Shown one piece after another: positions 7,640 to 14,856 of a stretch of DNA of 64,000 bases (the first letter of the stretch is position 1; every line of letters starts with the position of its first letter). Source of the stretch: Ammoniphilus sp. CFH 90114 (GTDB taxonomy: Bacteria; Bacillota; Bacilli; Aneurinibacillales; RAOX-1); the NCBI RefSeq assembly GCF_004123195.1, contig NZ_SDLI01000002.1:248267-312266 (forward strand), given 5' to 3'. The position numbers and the translations under genes were made by a program. The notes below the pieces were generated by a model. That model ran no database searches, was not told the DNA's origin, and saw only the letters and a list, made by a program, of their open reading frames with translations.

Positions 7640-8569
7640 TTACATGACACTTTTCTTTGTGCTTATTTCCAATTGTACAGGTTGCGGTCTTTTTCTAGTT
7701 GTTAGGAACACGCCATAGGCTACGAACAGACCGCCTATCACCTGGCTTAGGGTGATCCATTCCCGCAAAACGATGGTAGAAACAAGAGCGGTGATGACGG
7801 GAACTAGATAGAGATACATGGAAGCAGTATTGGTTCCTAGGGCATTCATGCCGTAATTCCACCATAAGAAGGCGAGCACCGAAGCGCTAATGGCTAAATA
7901 GATGATCCCGCTTACCATTTCCCACGTCATTCCGGTCACTGGATGCTCGATGATCGTCCAAAGGAAGGCTGGCACTAACAGCACCACTCCGATGAGGCTG
8001 GTAATCGAGATGGTCGTAAGCAGGGGGAACAGCTGCATGAGCTCCTTTGACAAAATGGAATAGGCAGCCCAGGCCAGTACGGCACCTACCATAATCAGAT
8101 CTCCCGTATTGAAATCAAGGGAAAGCAGGGCTTCTAATTTTCCTTGGGAAAGGACGATGCACACCCCTGCGGTGGCCAAAACCATACCGAGTACTTGGAT
8201 TCTATGAAGGACCTCCTTTCGGAAAATATAATAGAAACAAGCGATCAGAATGGGGGTGGCCGTATTGATGAGCATGGTGTTGGTTGGACTGGTGAACTTG
8301 ACGGCAATATAGGTGCAGGTCTGAAATAGGGTGACCCCAAACAGGGCGGTGAAGAAAAAGAGCTTCCAGTGCGCCAGGACCTTCCTAAAATCGATCTTCT
8401 CTCTCCATAGGGTCAATGGGATGAGGATTAGGAGAGCAGTTAACCATCGAAGGGTAGATAGGGCAACGGGATGAAGTGATTCATTCAGTATTTTTCCAAT
8501 GACAGGGTTTACGCCCCAACAAATACAGGCACCTAACAATAGTAGGTGTGGCATTATAACTTTTTTCAT
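7640..8569 (-). CDS. EamA/DMT-family exporter
   Basis: This 309-residue protein has ten membrane helices in two EamA repeats (first repeat GACICWGVNPVIGK, second GAVLAWAAYSILSKELM). Such drug/metabolite transporters usually export small metabolites. The true start is ATG 8569 behind AAAGGAGG; the open frame upstream is leader sequence. A sigma-54 promoter lies about 35-50 bases upstream, so it belongs to the aromatic island regulon and may export a pathway intermediate or surplus acid (inference). A deleted copy of the same gene lies at 12223-12358. Confidence 0.85.
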   Translation of the reverse strand: MKKVIMPHLLLLGACICWGVNPVIGKILNESLHPVALSTLRWLTALLILIPLTLWREKIDFRKVLAHWKLFFFTALFGVTLFQTCTYIAVKFTSPTNTMLINTATPILIACFYYIFRKEVLHRIQVLGMVLATAGVCIVLSQGKLEALLSLDFNTGDLIMVGAVLAWAAYSILSKELMQLFPLLTTISITSLIGVVLLVPAFLWTIIEHPVTGMTWEMVSGIIYLAISASVLAFLWWNYGMNALGTNTASMYLYLVPVITALVSTIVLREWITLSQVIGGLFVAYGVFLTTRKRPQPVQLEISTKKSVM

Positions 8570-8600
8570 TCTGGTCTGTCCTCCTTTTAAATATAATTGA

Positions 8601-8617
8601 TGCAATACTAATGCCAA
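8601..8617 (-). promoter_or_regulatory. Sigma-54 promoter of the EamA gene
   Basis: On the minus strand TTGGCATTAGTATTGCA carries GG (8615-8614) and GC (8603-8602) with a ten-base gap. The same element is kept in front of the decayed EamA copy (12391-12407). The perfect palindrome at 8888-8930 is about 290 bases upstream. Confidence 0.75.
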
Positions 8618-8639
8618 ATACAAACCAAAACAGTAGAGA

Positions 8640-8690
8640 AGGAGAGTTGAGAAAAGGGAATAGCACATTTAATAGAAACAACTATCGAGT
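8640..8690 (+). pseudogene. 5' relic of a second sigma-54 activator gene
   Basis: Bases 8630-8685 align closely with the start of the intact activator gene (12424-12475), including AGAAGGAG, TTGAGAA, the GGGAAT(A/T)GCACATTTA stretch and TAGAAAC. The ATG is lost and the coding sequence stops after about 15 codons' worth of similarity. Together with the divergent EamA gene it shows that an EamA/activator pair once stood here too. Confidence 0.7.
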
Positions 8691-8710
8691 GGAGACTGGG
8701 ACCTTAAAAA

Positions 8711-8786
8711 TACTTACGACCCAGTACGCTAGAGGAAGCACTCAAGCTTCTCGATGAGCTTGGAGAAGAAGCCAATGTCTTTGCCG
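8711..8786 (+). pseudogene. Relic of a molybdenum-hydroxylase FAD-subunit gene
   Basis: The frame here encodes YLRPSTLEEALKLLDELGEEA and aligns over about 76 bases with codons 7-31 of the FAD-subunit gene at 19377. A 26-base stretch (8739-8764) is identical. No other part of the gene remains. It is evidence for a former second, or rearranged, copy of the hydroxylase operon. Confidence 0.75.
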
Positions 8787-8887
8787 CTAGTTGTATCTAT
8801 GAAAAAAAGAAAAAATAATTAGTTTCAAATCAAACATTTTCCTATAAAAGTGAGCTACAGCTTTGCAAAAAGCCGTCTATAAGATGA

Positions 8888-8930
8888 ATGGAAACCCAAT
8901 GGAAACCTTTTGTTTCCATTGGGTTTCCAT
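8888..8930. promoter_or_regulatory. Perfect double palindrome, likely enhancer of the sigma-54 activator
   Basis: Left arm ATGGAAACCCAATGGAAAC (8888-8906) and its exact complement (8912-8930) flank a five-base CTTTT loop. Each arm holds two TGGAAAC units. No T-run follows, so it is not a terminator. It stands about 160 bases upstream of the dehydrogenase promoter and 290 bases upstream of the EamA promoter, so one activator-bound site could serve both divergent genes. Confidence 0.65.
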
Positions 8931-9088
8931 TTTGGAAGTACACTATTTCCAACGGGAGTAACAAAAACAAGAAACTCTTCAACTAAATGAGCTTTTGAAG
9001 AGCCAAACATACTATATGTTGCTGGAATTGATTAAGGGCACACGATTTATTGTGGTTGTGGATTTTATCTTAAGAAAATTTGTAAAAT

Positions 9089-9104
9089 TGGCATGAATCT
9101 TGCT
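9089..9104 (+). promoter_or_regulatory. Sigma-54 promoter of the alcohol/aldehyde dehydrogenase operon
   Basis: TTGGCATGAATCTTGCTTTT has GG (9090-9091) and GC (9102-9103) ten bases apart. The first gene starts 41 bases downstream with GGGGG before its ATG. Confidence 0.85.
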
Positions 9105-9143
9105 TTTATAGATTAGTGTATTACAAAAGTTAGGGGGAATTTC

Positions 9144-10238
9144 ATGTTAACAAAAGCAGCAATAACTCATGGTAAAGGGGAACCATTTCAAATCGAGGAA
9201 ATTACAATTGACGATCCTAAAGCAGGGGAAGTTTTAATCCGCATTCATGCTACAGGTGTTTGCCACACGGACTTGATTGTTAGAGACCAGTATTATCCGG
9301 TTCCTTTGCCTGCAGTTTTAGGACATGAGGGTGCCGGAATCGTTGAAAAAGTAGGAGAAGGGGTCACAAGTGTTAAAGAAGGGGATCATGTTGTACTTTC
9401 ATTTAGCTCGTGTGGAGACTGCACAAATTGCAGGAGTGGGAATCCGTATGCCTGCTCTCAATTTTTTGAGTTGAATTTTACTGGAAAAATGAAGGATGGA
9501 ACTTGCAGATTACACAAAGATGGACAGGATATTTCGAATTTTTTTGGTCAAGCCAGTTTTGCGTATTATTCTGTTGCTTCTGAAAGGAATGTGGTTAAAG
9601 TTCCAAAGGATGTACCGCTTGATATCTTAGGACCCTTAGGTTGTGGCATTCAGACAGGCAGTGGGGCTGTTCTTAATAAACTAAAGCCAAATGCTGGATC
9701 AAGTATCGTTATTTTTGGGTGTGGCTCAGTGGGGCTAAGTGCAGTCATGGCTGCTAAAGTAGCCAGTTGTACCACTATTATTGGGGTTGATGTTCAAGAT
9801 AGTCGATTGGAATTAGCGAAAGAACTTGGCGCAACCCACACCATCAATCCTAAGGAAACAAATACAGTGGAAGAAATTTTGAAAATAACAGGAATGGGAG
9901 TCAATTATTCTATCGAAACTACAAGTCGCCCTGAAGTATTGCGCCAAGCAGTTGATTGCCTGGCTACTCTAGGCCGTGCCGTTGTTATTGGGGCACCTCC
10001 TATTGGTACGGAAGTTAGCTTGGATGTAAATACCGTTTTATTTGAAAGATCCGTAACCGGTGTTTTACTTGGTTCTGCAGTACCACAACTATTTATCCCA
10101 AAATTAATTGAGCTCTATAAACAAGGGAAATTCCCATTTGATAAATTAATTACATTCTATAGCTTAGAAGAAATAAACCAGGCAGGCGCGGATTCGGAAT
10201 CTGGTGTTACAATCAAGCCAGTACTCAGAATCGGGTAA
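9144..10238 (+). CDS. Zinc-dependent aryl-alcohol dehydrogenase (XylB-like)
   Basis: This 364-residue medium-chain dehydrogenase has catalytic zinc ligands in GVCHTD, GHEGAG and the LGCGIQTG segment. Structural zinc cysteines lie in CGDCTNCRSGNPYAC, and the Rossmann motif is GCGSVG. The arrangement, with a mid-chain SFAYY-like loop, resembles benzyl/aryl-alcohol dehydrogenases. It would oxidise an aromatic alcohol to the aldehyde with NAD+. The stop at 10238 is 18 bases before the next start. It is much lower in G+C than its neighbours (22 of the 60 bases from 9541), suggesting separate acquisition. Confidence 0.8.
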   Translation: MLTKAAITHGKGEPFQIEEITIDDPKAGEVLIRIHATGVCHTDLIVRDQYYPVPLPAVLGHEGAGIVEKVGEGVTSVKEGDHVVLSFSSCGDCTNCRSGNPYACSQFFELNFTGKMKDGTCRLHKDGQDISNFFGQASFAYYSVASERNVVKVPKDVPLDILGPLGCGIQTGSGAVLNKLKPNAGSSIVIFGCGSVGLSAVMAAKVASCTTIIGVDVQDSRLELAKELGATHTINPKETNTVEEILKITGMGVNYSIETTSRPEVLRQAVDCLATLGRAVVIGAPPIGTEVSLDVNTVLFERSVTGVLLGSAVPQLFIPKLIELYKQGKFPFDKLITFYSLEEINQAGADSESGVTIKPVLRIG

Positions 10239-10256
10239 ATGAAAGGGGGAAATAGA

Positions 10257-11729
10257 ATGTCAGTTAAAACTTATAGATACTCAGAATGGAGTAAAATGTT
10301 CATTAATGGTTCTTGGAGAGAAGGGTCTAGCGATAAATATTGCAAGGTTACGAATCCTTATAACCATGAGGTATTAACACAATTCAAATATGCAAGCAAG
10401 AACGATATTGATGAAGCTTACCAAACAGCTGAAAAGGCCCAAGCCTATTGGAAAAATGTATCCGCTTACGAAAGAATAAGCGTTCTAGAAAGAGCAGCAC
10501 AAATTGTTCAAAACAAAAAAGAAGAGCTTGTACAGCTTCTTGTAGAAGAGACAGGGAGTTCTCAATTGAAGGCGAGTATTGAAGTCGATTGTTCCATAGC
10601 AGATATAAAAGCTGCGTTTTCTTACCCCATGATGATGGAGGGGTCGATTCGCCCTTCTGCCATACCAGGAAAAGAAAATCGAGTATATCGCGACCCCGTA
10701 GGAGTGGTTGGTGCGATAACCCCCTGGAACTGGCCATTATACTTAACAATACGCGTCGTTGCACCAGCCATTGCTACAGGCAATAGCGTGGTTCTTAAAC
10801 CAGATTCGCAAACGCCGATCTCCGGTGGACTTGTCATTGCCAAAATTTTTGAAGAAGCTGGACTTCCTAATGGCATATTGAACGTGACGGTTGCGGATCT
10901 TGAGGAGATTGGAGATTCATTTGTCGAACACTCCGTTCCAAGTGTGATTTCCTTTACAGGTTCAACAGCAGCAGGAAGACATGTTGGTTCATTAGCTGTG
11001 AAGCATCTTAAGAAACCAGCGCTAGAATTAGGAGGGAATAATGCTTTTATTGTGCTAGACGATGCGGATATCGACCAAGCCGTTTCTGCTGCATCATTTG
11101 GTAAATTCCTACACTCCGGTCAGATTTGTATTGCGATGAACCGCATTATTGTGGATCGAAAAATATATGATCCTTTTGTAGAGAAATTCTTAAATTCAGC
11201 CTCCCAAATCAAGGTCGGCAACCCAGCAGATCCTGAAACTATAATAGGACCGCTTATTAACCGCAAACAAGTCGATAGGGCATTGAACTTAGTTGAACAG
11301 AGCGTCGCAGAGGGAGCTAAGTTGATTAGAAGAGGTCATGTTGAAGGGAATCTGATGGAACCTTTCGTTCTTGTGGATGCTACTAATGAAATGTCCATTG
11401 CCCAAAATGAAGCTTTTGCCCCTATTGCATGCATCATCCCGGTCGATAGTGAAGAAGAGGCTGTTCGGGTGGCAAATGATACTCCATTTGGATTAAGTGG
11501 AGCGGTTTTCTCCGGTTCTATTGAAAGAGGGATAAACGTAGCGCTACAGGTTAAGACAGGAATGATCCATGTTAATGATCAGACGGTTAACGTAGAACCC
11601 AATGTTCCGTTCGGCGGGGAGAAGAGTTCCGGTATAGGCCGATATTGCGGGGAATGGGCACTCGAAGAGTTTACAACAGTGAAATGGGTTTCTGTTCAAA
11701 AGCAACCTAGACAATATCCATTTTCGTAA
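10257..11729 (+). CDS. NAD(P)-dependent (aryl-)aldehyde dehydrogenase
   Basis: This 490-residue aldehyde dehydrogenase has the active-site glutamate in LELGGNNA (about residue 260) and the nucleophilic Cys in HSGQICIAMNR (about residue 294). The NAD-fold segments are PWNWP and FTGSTAAG. The start is ATG 10257 after AAAGGGGG; the frame opens earlier with the alcohol dehydrogenase stop. The pairing with an aryl-alcohol dehydrogenase and the closeness to a BenE importer suggest benzaldehyde-type substrates giving aromatic acids. It is the last gene of a two-gene sigma-54 operon. Confidence 0.8.
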   Translation: MSVKTYRYSEWSKMFINGSWREGSSDKYCKVTNPYNHEVLTQFKYASKNDIDEAYQTAEKAQAYWKNVSAYERISVLERAAQIVQNKKEELVQLLVEETGSSQLKASIEVDCSIADIKAAFSYPMMMEGSIRPSAIPGKENRVYRDPVGVVGAITPWNWPLYLTIRVVAPAIATGNSVVLKPDSQTPISGGLVIAKIFEEAGLPNGILNVTVADLEEIGDSFVEHSVPSVISFTGSTAAGRHVGSLAVKHLKKPALELGGNNAFIVLDDADIDQAVSAASFGKFLHSGQICIAMNRIIVDRKIYDPFVEKFLNSASQIKVGNPADPETIIGPLINRKQVDRALNLVEQSVAEGAKLIRRGHVEGNLMEPFVLVDATNEMSIAQNEAFAPIACIIPVDSEEEAVRVANDTPFGLSGAVFSGSIERGINVALQVKTGMIHVNDQTVNVEPNVPFGGEKSSGIGRYCGEWALEEFTTVKWVSVQKQPRQYPFS

Positions 11730-11748
11730 ACTATATAGCTCACTATCT

Positions 11749-11783
11749 TGAACCATGAGATGAATGCTCATGGTTCATTTTTT
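11749..11783 (+). terminator. Terminator of the dehydrogenase operon
   Basis: TGAACCATGAG (11749-11759) and CTCATGGTTCA (11767-11777) form an 11-bp stem followed by TTTTTT. Confidence 0.85.
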
Positions 11784-11898
11784 ATTGCATCGAGATAGAG
11801 AGAGCAGGATATCGGATATTGTATACGAATGGGTTAACTTCATCAAACATGGGATTGTGAAGCCAGAATTAGCAGACTTGGAAGCGCATCCATTCCAG

Positions 11899-11984
11899 TG
11901 GAAACCATGTGTTTCCGTTTTTCTCGGATTTAGACGTGAATGAGATAAGTAAAAGGAGCTCCTGCATTGGTATGATACTTGCTT
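11899..11984 (+). promoter_or_regulatory. Enhancer palindrome and sigma-54 promoter before a dead gene
   Basis: GGAAAC-CATGT-GTTTCC (11900-11916) matches the core of the 8901 palindrome. About 50 bases later TTGGTATGATACTTGCTT has GG (11969-11970) and GC (11981-11982) ten bases apart. The only recognisable coding sequence downstream is the TRAP remnant at 12081, so this promoter seems orphaned. The preceding stretch 11790-11898 holds a short open frame that I do not recognise. Confidence 0.65.
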
Positions 11985-12080
11985 AATTTATTTGTTAAAT
12001 CAAAATAGGGAGCTTGGAAAGAAGAGGTGAAGATAGAACTGAATTTGTAAGCGCAAACAGAGATATTTCGCGATATAGGG

Positions 12081-12161
12081 ACCGCTAATATCTTTGGATG
12101 GACGCTGGCGATTGAACGAGTTCCGCAAAGGATCGCAGAAGGGATTTTAGTTCAGAAATGA
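12081..12161 (+). pseudogene. C-terminal remnant of a TRAP-transporter large permease (DctM-like)
   Basis: The frame reads ANIFGWTLAIERVPQRIAEG and continues a few residues to a stop at 12161. It resembles the ANxFGWxLxxExIPQxxAE segment of DctM large permeases, which lies inside the protein, so both sides are lost. It implies that a carboxylate TRAP importer was once part of the sigma-54 regulon. Confidence 0.5.
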
Positions 12162-12222
12162 ACGATATGATAAATCTTTCATCTAATTGTAATGTTATAA
12201 TGTTGGTTATATTCCAAACTCA

Positions 12223-12358
12223 TTACATGTCGCTTTTCTTTGTGCTCATTTACATTATCACAGGCTGAGGTCTTTGTTCTTGTGGTTAAAACAGGGTTTA
12301 CCCCCAGCATATACAAGCACCTAACAATCATACATGCGGCATTAAAACTTTTTTTCAT
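12223..12358 (-). pseudogene. Internally deleted copy of the EamA exporter gene
   Basis: The start (ATG 12358 with an AAAGGAGG-type site) and the last codons, with the stop near 12223, match the intact gene at 7640-8569. About 800 bases between the GVNPV segment and the tail are missing, and the frame is altered. The upstream 60 bases also match, including the sigma-54 promoter. The first copy kept EamA and lost the activator, while this copy did the reverse. Confidence 0.85.
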
Positions 12359-12390
12359 TCGGGTCTTTCCTCCTTTTACATGTAACTGAT

Positions 12391-12407
12391 GCAATACTAA
12401 TGCCAAA
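12391..12407 (-). promoter_or_regulatory. Duplicated sigma-54 promoter, minus strand
   Basis: TTGGCATTAGTATTGC is read on the minus strand with GG at 12404-12403 and GC at 12392-12391, ten bases apart. It is identical in the core to the EamA promoter at 8601-8617 and now drives only the deleted EamA copy. Confidence 0.65.
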
Positions 12408-12443
12408 TGCAAGTGAACATAGAGTAGAGAAGGAGTGTTGAGA

Positions 12444-14216
12444 ATGGGAATTGCACATTTAGTAGAAACCTCTGTCCCAACGATCCAAAGCCAATCGCTG
12501 GTCAGGCATGCTATTGAAATTATAAAACACTACGATGTGGAAGGTATTCCTGTTTTAGAAGGGGAGAAATACATGGGGATGGTATACGCCAGGAAGCTCT
12601 TGGGTGCTGAACTTGATGAGCCGGTCGCCATGCACATCATTGCAGATCATGTGACGGTAACGGAAGAAATCACACTGCAAGCATTCCCAGGTTTATCCGA
12701 ACGATATGTACCTATCGTGGAGGCAGGAATATATAAAGGATGCATGGATAGGAAACATCTTTTTGCCTTAATCCGCGATCAGTTCCAACAGCAGCAGTCC
12801 GTAATCGATCAGTCTTACGACGGGATCCTGATTGCGGATGCACAGGGATACATCTTGTATATCAACAAGGCACTCGAACAAATGACTATGCTCAAAAAAA
12901 CAGAGCTAGAGGGCATGCATATGACAGATCTGGTCAGCAAGGGATTGTTTCGTAACGAGTCCGTGGTGATGAAAACGCTACAGACGGGAAAGTCCTATAC
13001 CAATGTGCAATCCTATAAAAACACAGGCCTTGACACCTTAGTCACTGCAGCTCCTGTCCATGATGAGCACGGCGAATTAAAGTTTGTCCTGGCTAACGTT
13101 CGAGATATTTCTGAGCTTACCCGATTGCAGAAGCAGTTGGAAAAGTCTCAAGAGATTACCAACCGCTATCAAACCGAACTCAAGCAGTTGCGTTTTGAAA
13201 ATATGAAATCCACGGGAAAGCTGATTGCCTATAGCCAAGAGATGGATGATGTTCTTGATTTGGTGTATCATGTGGCTTCGTCAGATTCTACTGTACTGCT
13301 TCTGGGGGAATCCGGAGTTGGAAAAGAAGTCATGGCGAAGATATTACATGAAAACAGTTCCCGGGTTGAGACGGGGACCTTCATGAAGGTCAACTGCGGA
13401 GCCATTCCTCCCAATTTATTGGAGTCAGAGTTATTCGGATATGATCAGGGTGCTTTTACTGGAGCGAAGAAGGGAGGAAAGCCTGGCATTTTTGAGCTGG
13501 CGCACAATGGGACCCTATTTCTCGACGAAATCGGAGAGCTGCCGCTAGACATGCAGGTTAAATTACTTAGAGTCCTTCAGGAGCAAGAAATCATGCGCGT
13601 AGGGGGCGTAACGCCCGTTAAGATCAATGTTCGCATCATTGCTGCAACCAATCGCGATTTGGAAGAAATGATAAGACAGGGAACGTTCCGTCAGGACCTA
13701 TATTACCGCTTAAACGTCGTACCGATTAAAATCCCACCGATTAGAGAACGCAAGGCGGATATTGTTCCTCTACTCGGGCATTTCCTCAAGTTTTTTAATG
13801 AAAAATATCATTATTCGAAGAAGTTTTCCAGTGAAGCGGTTGATCAGCTCATGATGTACGGCTTTCCGGGGAATGTCAGAGAGTTGTCCAACCTCGTGGA
13901 GCGGCTGGTTTTGACTTGCCGGGAGGATATTATGGATGTCCACCATTTGCCAAGCAATGTCGTTCAGGATATCAGCCAAACAGAATCCCGCTTAAAAGTA
14001 GCCGAGCCTCGAGCGGAGGAAGATATCCTGATGCTAGGATGGGACGATCCCCTGCAGGAGGAAAACCGATTTGAACAGCTGGAAAAGGAAGCCTTGGTCA
14101 AGGCTTTAAAAAGATACGGATCGGTTCGCAAAACCGGGAAAGCGATGGGGGTATCCCATACCACGGTACTCAAAAAAATGAAGAAATTTGGCCTTACAGC
14201 GGGTCAGATCCCATAG
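12444..14216 (+). CDS. Sigma-54-dependent activator with CBS, PAS, AAA+ and Fis domains
   Basis: This 590-residue regulator has two CBS motifs (about residues 1-110), a PAS domain (about 115-230, DGILIADAQGYILYINKAL), an AAA+ core with Walker A GESGVGKE (about 288) and the sigma-54 contact loop GAFTGA (about 336), and a C-terminal Fis-type helix-turn-helix (RKTGKAMGVSHTTVLKKMKK). It drives promoter melting by sigma-54 RNA polymerase and should act on the -24/-12 promoters around it. The CBS pair could bind an adenine nucleotide or CoA-type ligand, and PAS the effector (inference). The start is ATG 12444 after AAGGAG; GTG 12435 overlaps that site. Confidence 0.9.
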   Translation: MGIAHLVETSVPTIQSQSLVRHAIEIIKHYDVEGIPVLEGEKYMGMVYARKLLGAELDEPVAMHIIADHVTVTEEITLQAFPGLSERYVPIVEAGIYKGCMDRKHLFALIRDQFQQQQSVIDQSYDGILIADAQGYILYINKALEQMTMLKKTELEGMHMTDLVSKGLFRNESVVMKTLQTGKSYTNVQSYKNTGLDTLVTAAPVHDEHGELKFVLANVRDISELTRLQKQLEKSQEITNRYQTELKQLRFENMKSTGKLIAYSQEMDDVLDLVYHVASSDSTVLLLGESGVGKEVMAKILHENSSRVETGTFMKVNCGAIPPNLLESELFGYDQGAFTGAKKGGKPGIFELAHNGTLFLDEIGELPLDMQVKLLRVLQEQEIMRVGGVTPVKINVRIIAATNRDLEEMIRQGTFRQDLYYRLNVVPIKIPPIRERKADIVPLLGHFLKFFNEKYHYSKKFSSEAVDQLMMYGFPGNVRELSNLVERLVLTCREDIMDVHHLPSNVVQDISQTESRLKVAEPRAEEDILMLGWDDPLQEENRFEQLEKEALVKALKRYGSVRKTGKAMGVSHTTVLKKMKKFGLTAGQIP

Positions 14217-14230
14217 GGGGTCGAGACAAG

Positions 14231-14256
14231 GACAGAGTTGATCTGTCTTTTTTTTT
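14231..14256 (+). terminator. Terminator after the activator gene
   Basis: GACAGA-GTTGA-TCTGTC (14231-14247) is followed by nine T. Confidence 0.8.
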
Positions 14257-14294
14257 GCGAAATGGGAGGTTCGGATCATCTTTTGATAAACACT

Positions 14295-14389
14295 GGAAAC
14301 GCTCACATTCCATATGGAAATGGAGGGGTTCCACTTCGGTGCTCATGACGGCTGGTTTTAGATATGAAAAGTTGGCATCAATCTTGCTT
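14295..14389 (+). promoter_or_regulatory. Enhancer half sites and sigma-54 promoter of the molybdenum-hydroxylase operon
   Basis: TTGGCATCAATCTTGCTTT has GG (14374-14375) and GC (14386-14387) ten bases apart and is nearly identical to the BenE promoter. Upstream lie a GGAAAC half site (14295-14300) and TTCC-ATAT-GGAA (14308-14319), the same geometry as TTCC-ACAT-GGAA before BenE. Confidence 0.85.
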
Positions 14390-14443
14390 TATAAATAACT
14401 GAGAAGCTTCCTTAGGAGAAAGAAAGAAGCAGGAGGGATGAAC

Positions 14444-14851
14444 ATGCAGACGGAAATGCAAATTACGGTTCGATCAACCGAAATTGACGGAAATGGTCAT
14501 GTGAACAATGCCAAATATCTGGAGTATTTAGAGTGGGCAAGACAGGAATGGAACACTGAGGTGGGTCTGACTCCTGAAGCCCTAGATCAATACGGAATCA
14601 AGCTGGTTACCGTCAATATCAACATTAATTATAAAAAGGAATCACGGCACGGGCAAAAGCTTGTCGTTATGACCAAGGTGGAAAAAGTCGGCCGTTCTAG
14701 CTTTGCTCTATCACAAACGATTCATAATGAAGCGGGCGAATTAGTCGCCGAGGCAGTAACGACTCGTGTAGCTGTTCAAAAAGCGGATGCGAAAAGCTGC
14801 GCGATTCCAGACGAGCTGAAGGAGAAGTTTGTCATTCAAGTGGGAGGCTAA
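14444..14851 (+). CDS. Hotdog-fold acyl-CoA thioesterase (4HBT family)
   Basis: This 135-residue single-hotdog protein contains D-x-N-GHVNNAKYLEYLEWAR, the active-site helix of YbgC/4-hydroxybenzoyl-CoA-type thioesterases. It should hydrolyse an acyl- or aroyl-CoA, possibly as a CoA-release step or relief valve for the pathway. The start is ATG 14444, six bases after AGGAGGG; ATG 14438 abuts that site. It is the first gene of the ten-gene operon. Confidence 0.8.
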   Translation: MQTEMQITVRSTEIDGNGHVNNAKYLEYLEWARQEWNTEVGLTPEALDQYGIKLVTVNININYKKESRHGQKLVVMTKVEKVGRSSFALSQTIHNEAGELVAEAVTTRVAVQKADAKSCAIPDELKEKFVIQVGG

Positions 14852-14856
14852 ATTCC

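Noticed and set aside
8888-8930. Long palindrome as a transcription terminator
   Set aside because: No T-run follows on either strand, no intact gene ends at it, and its TGGAAAC units recur upstream of other sigma-54 promoters.
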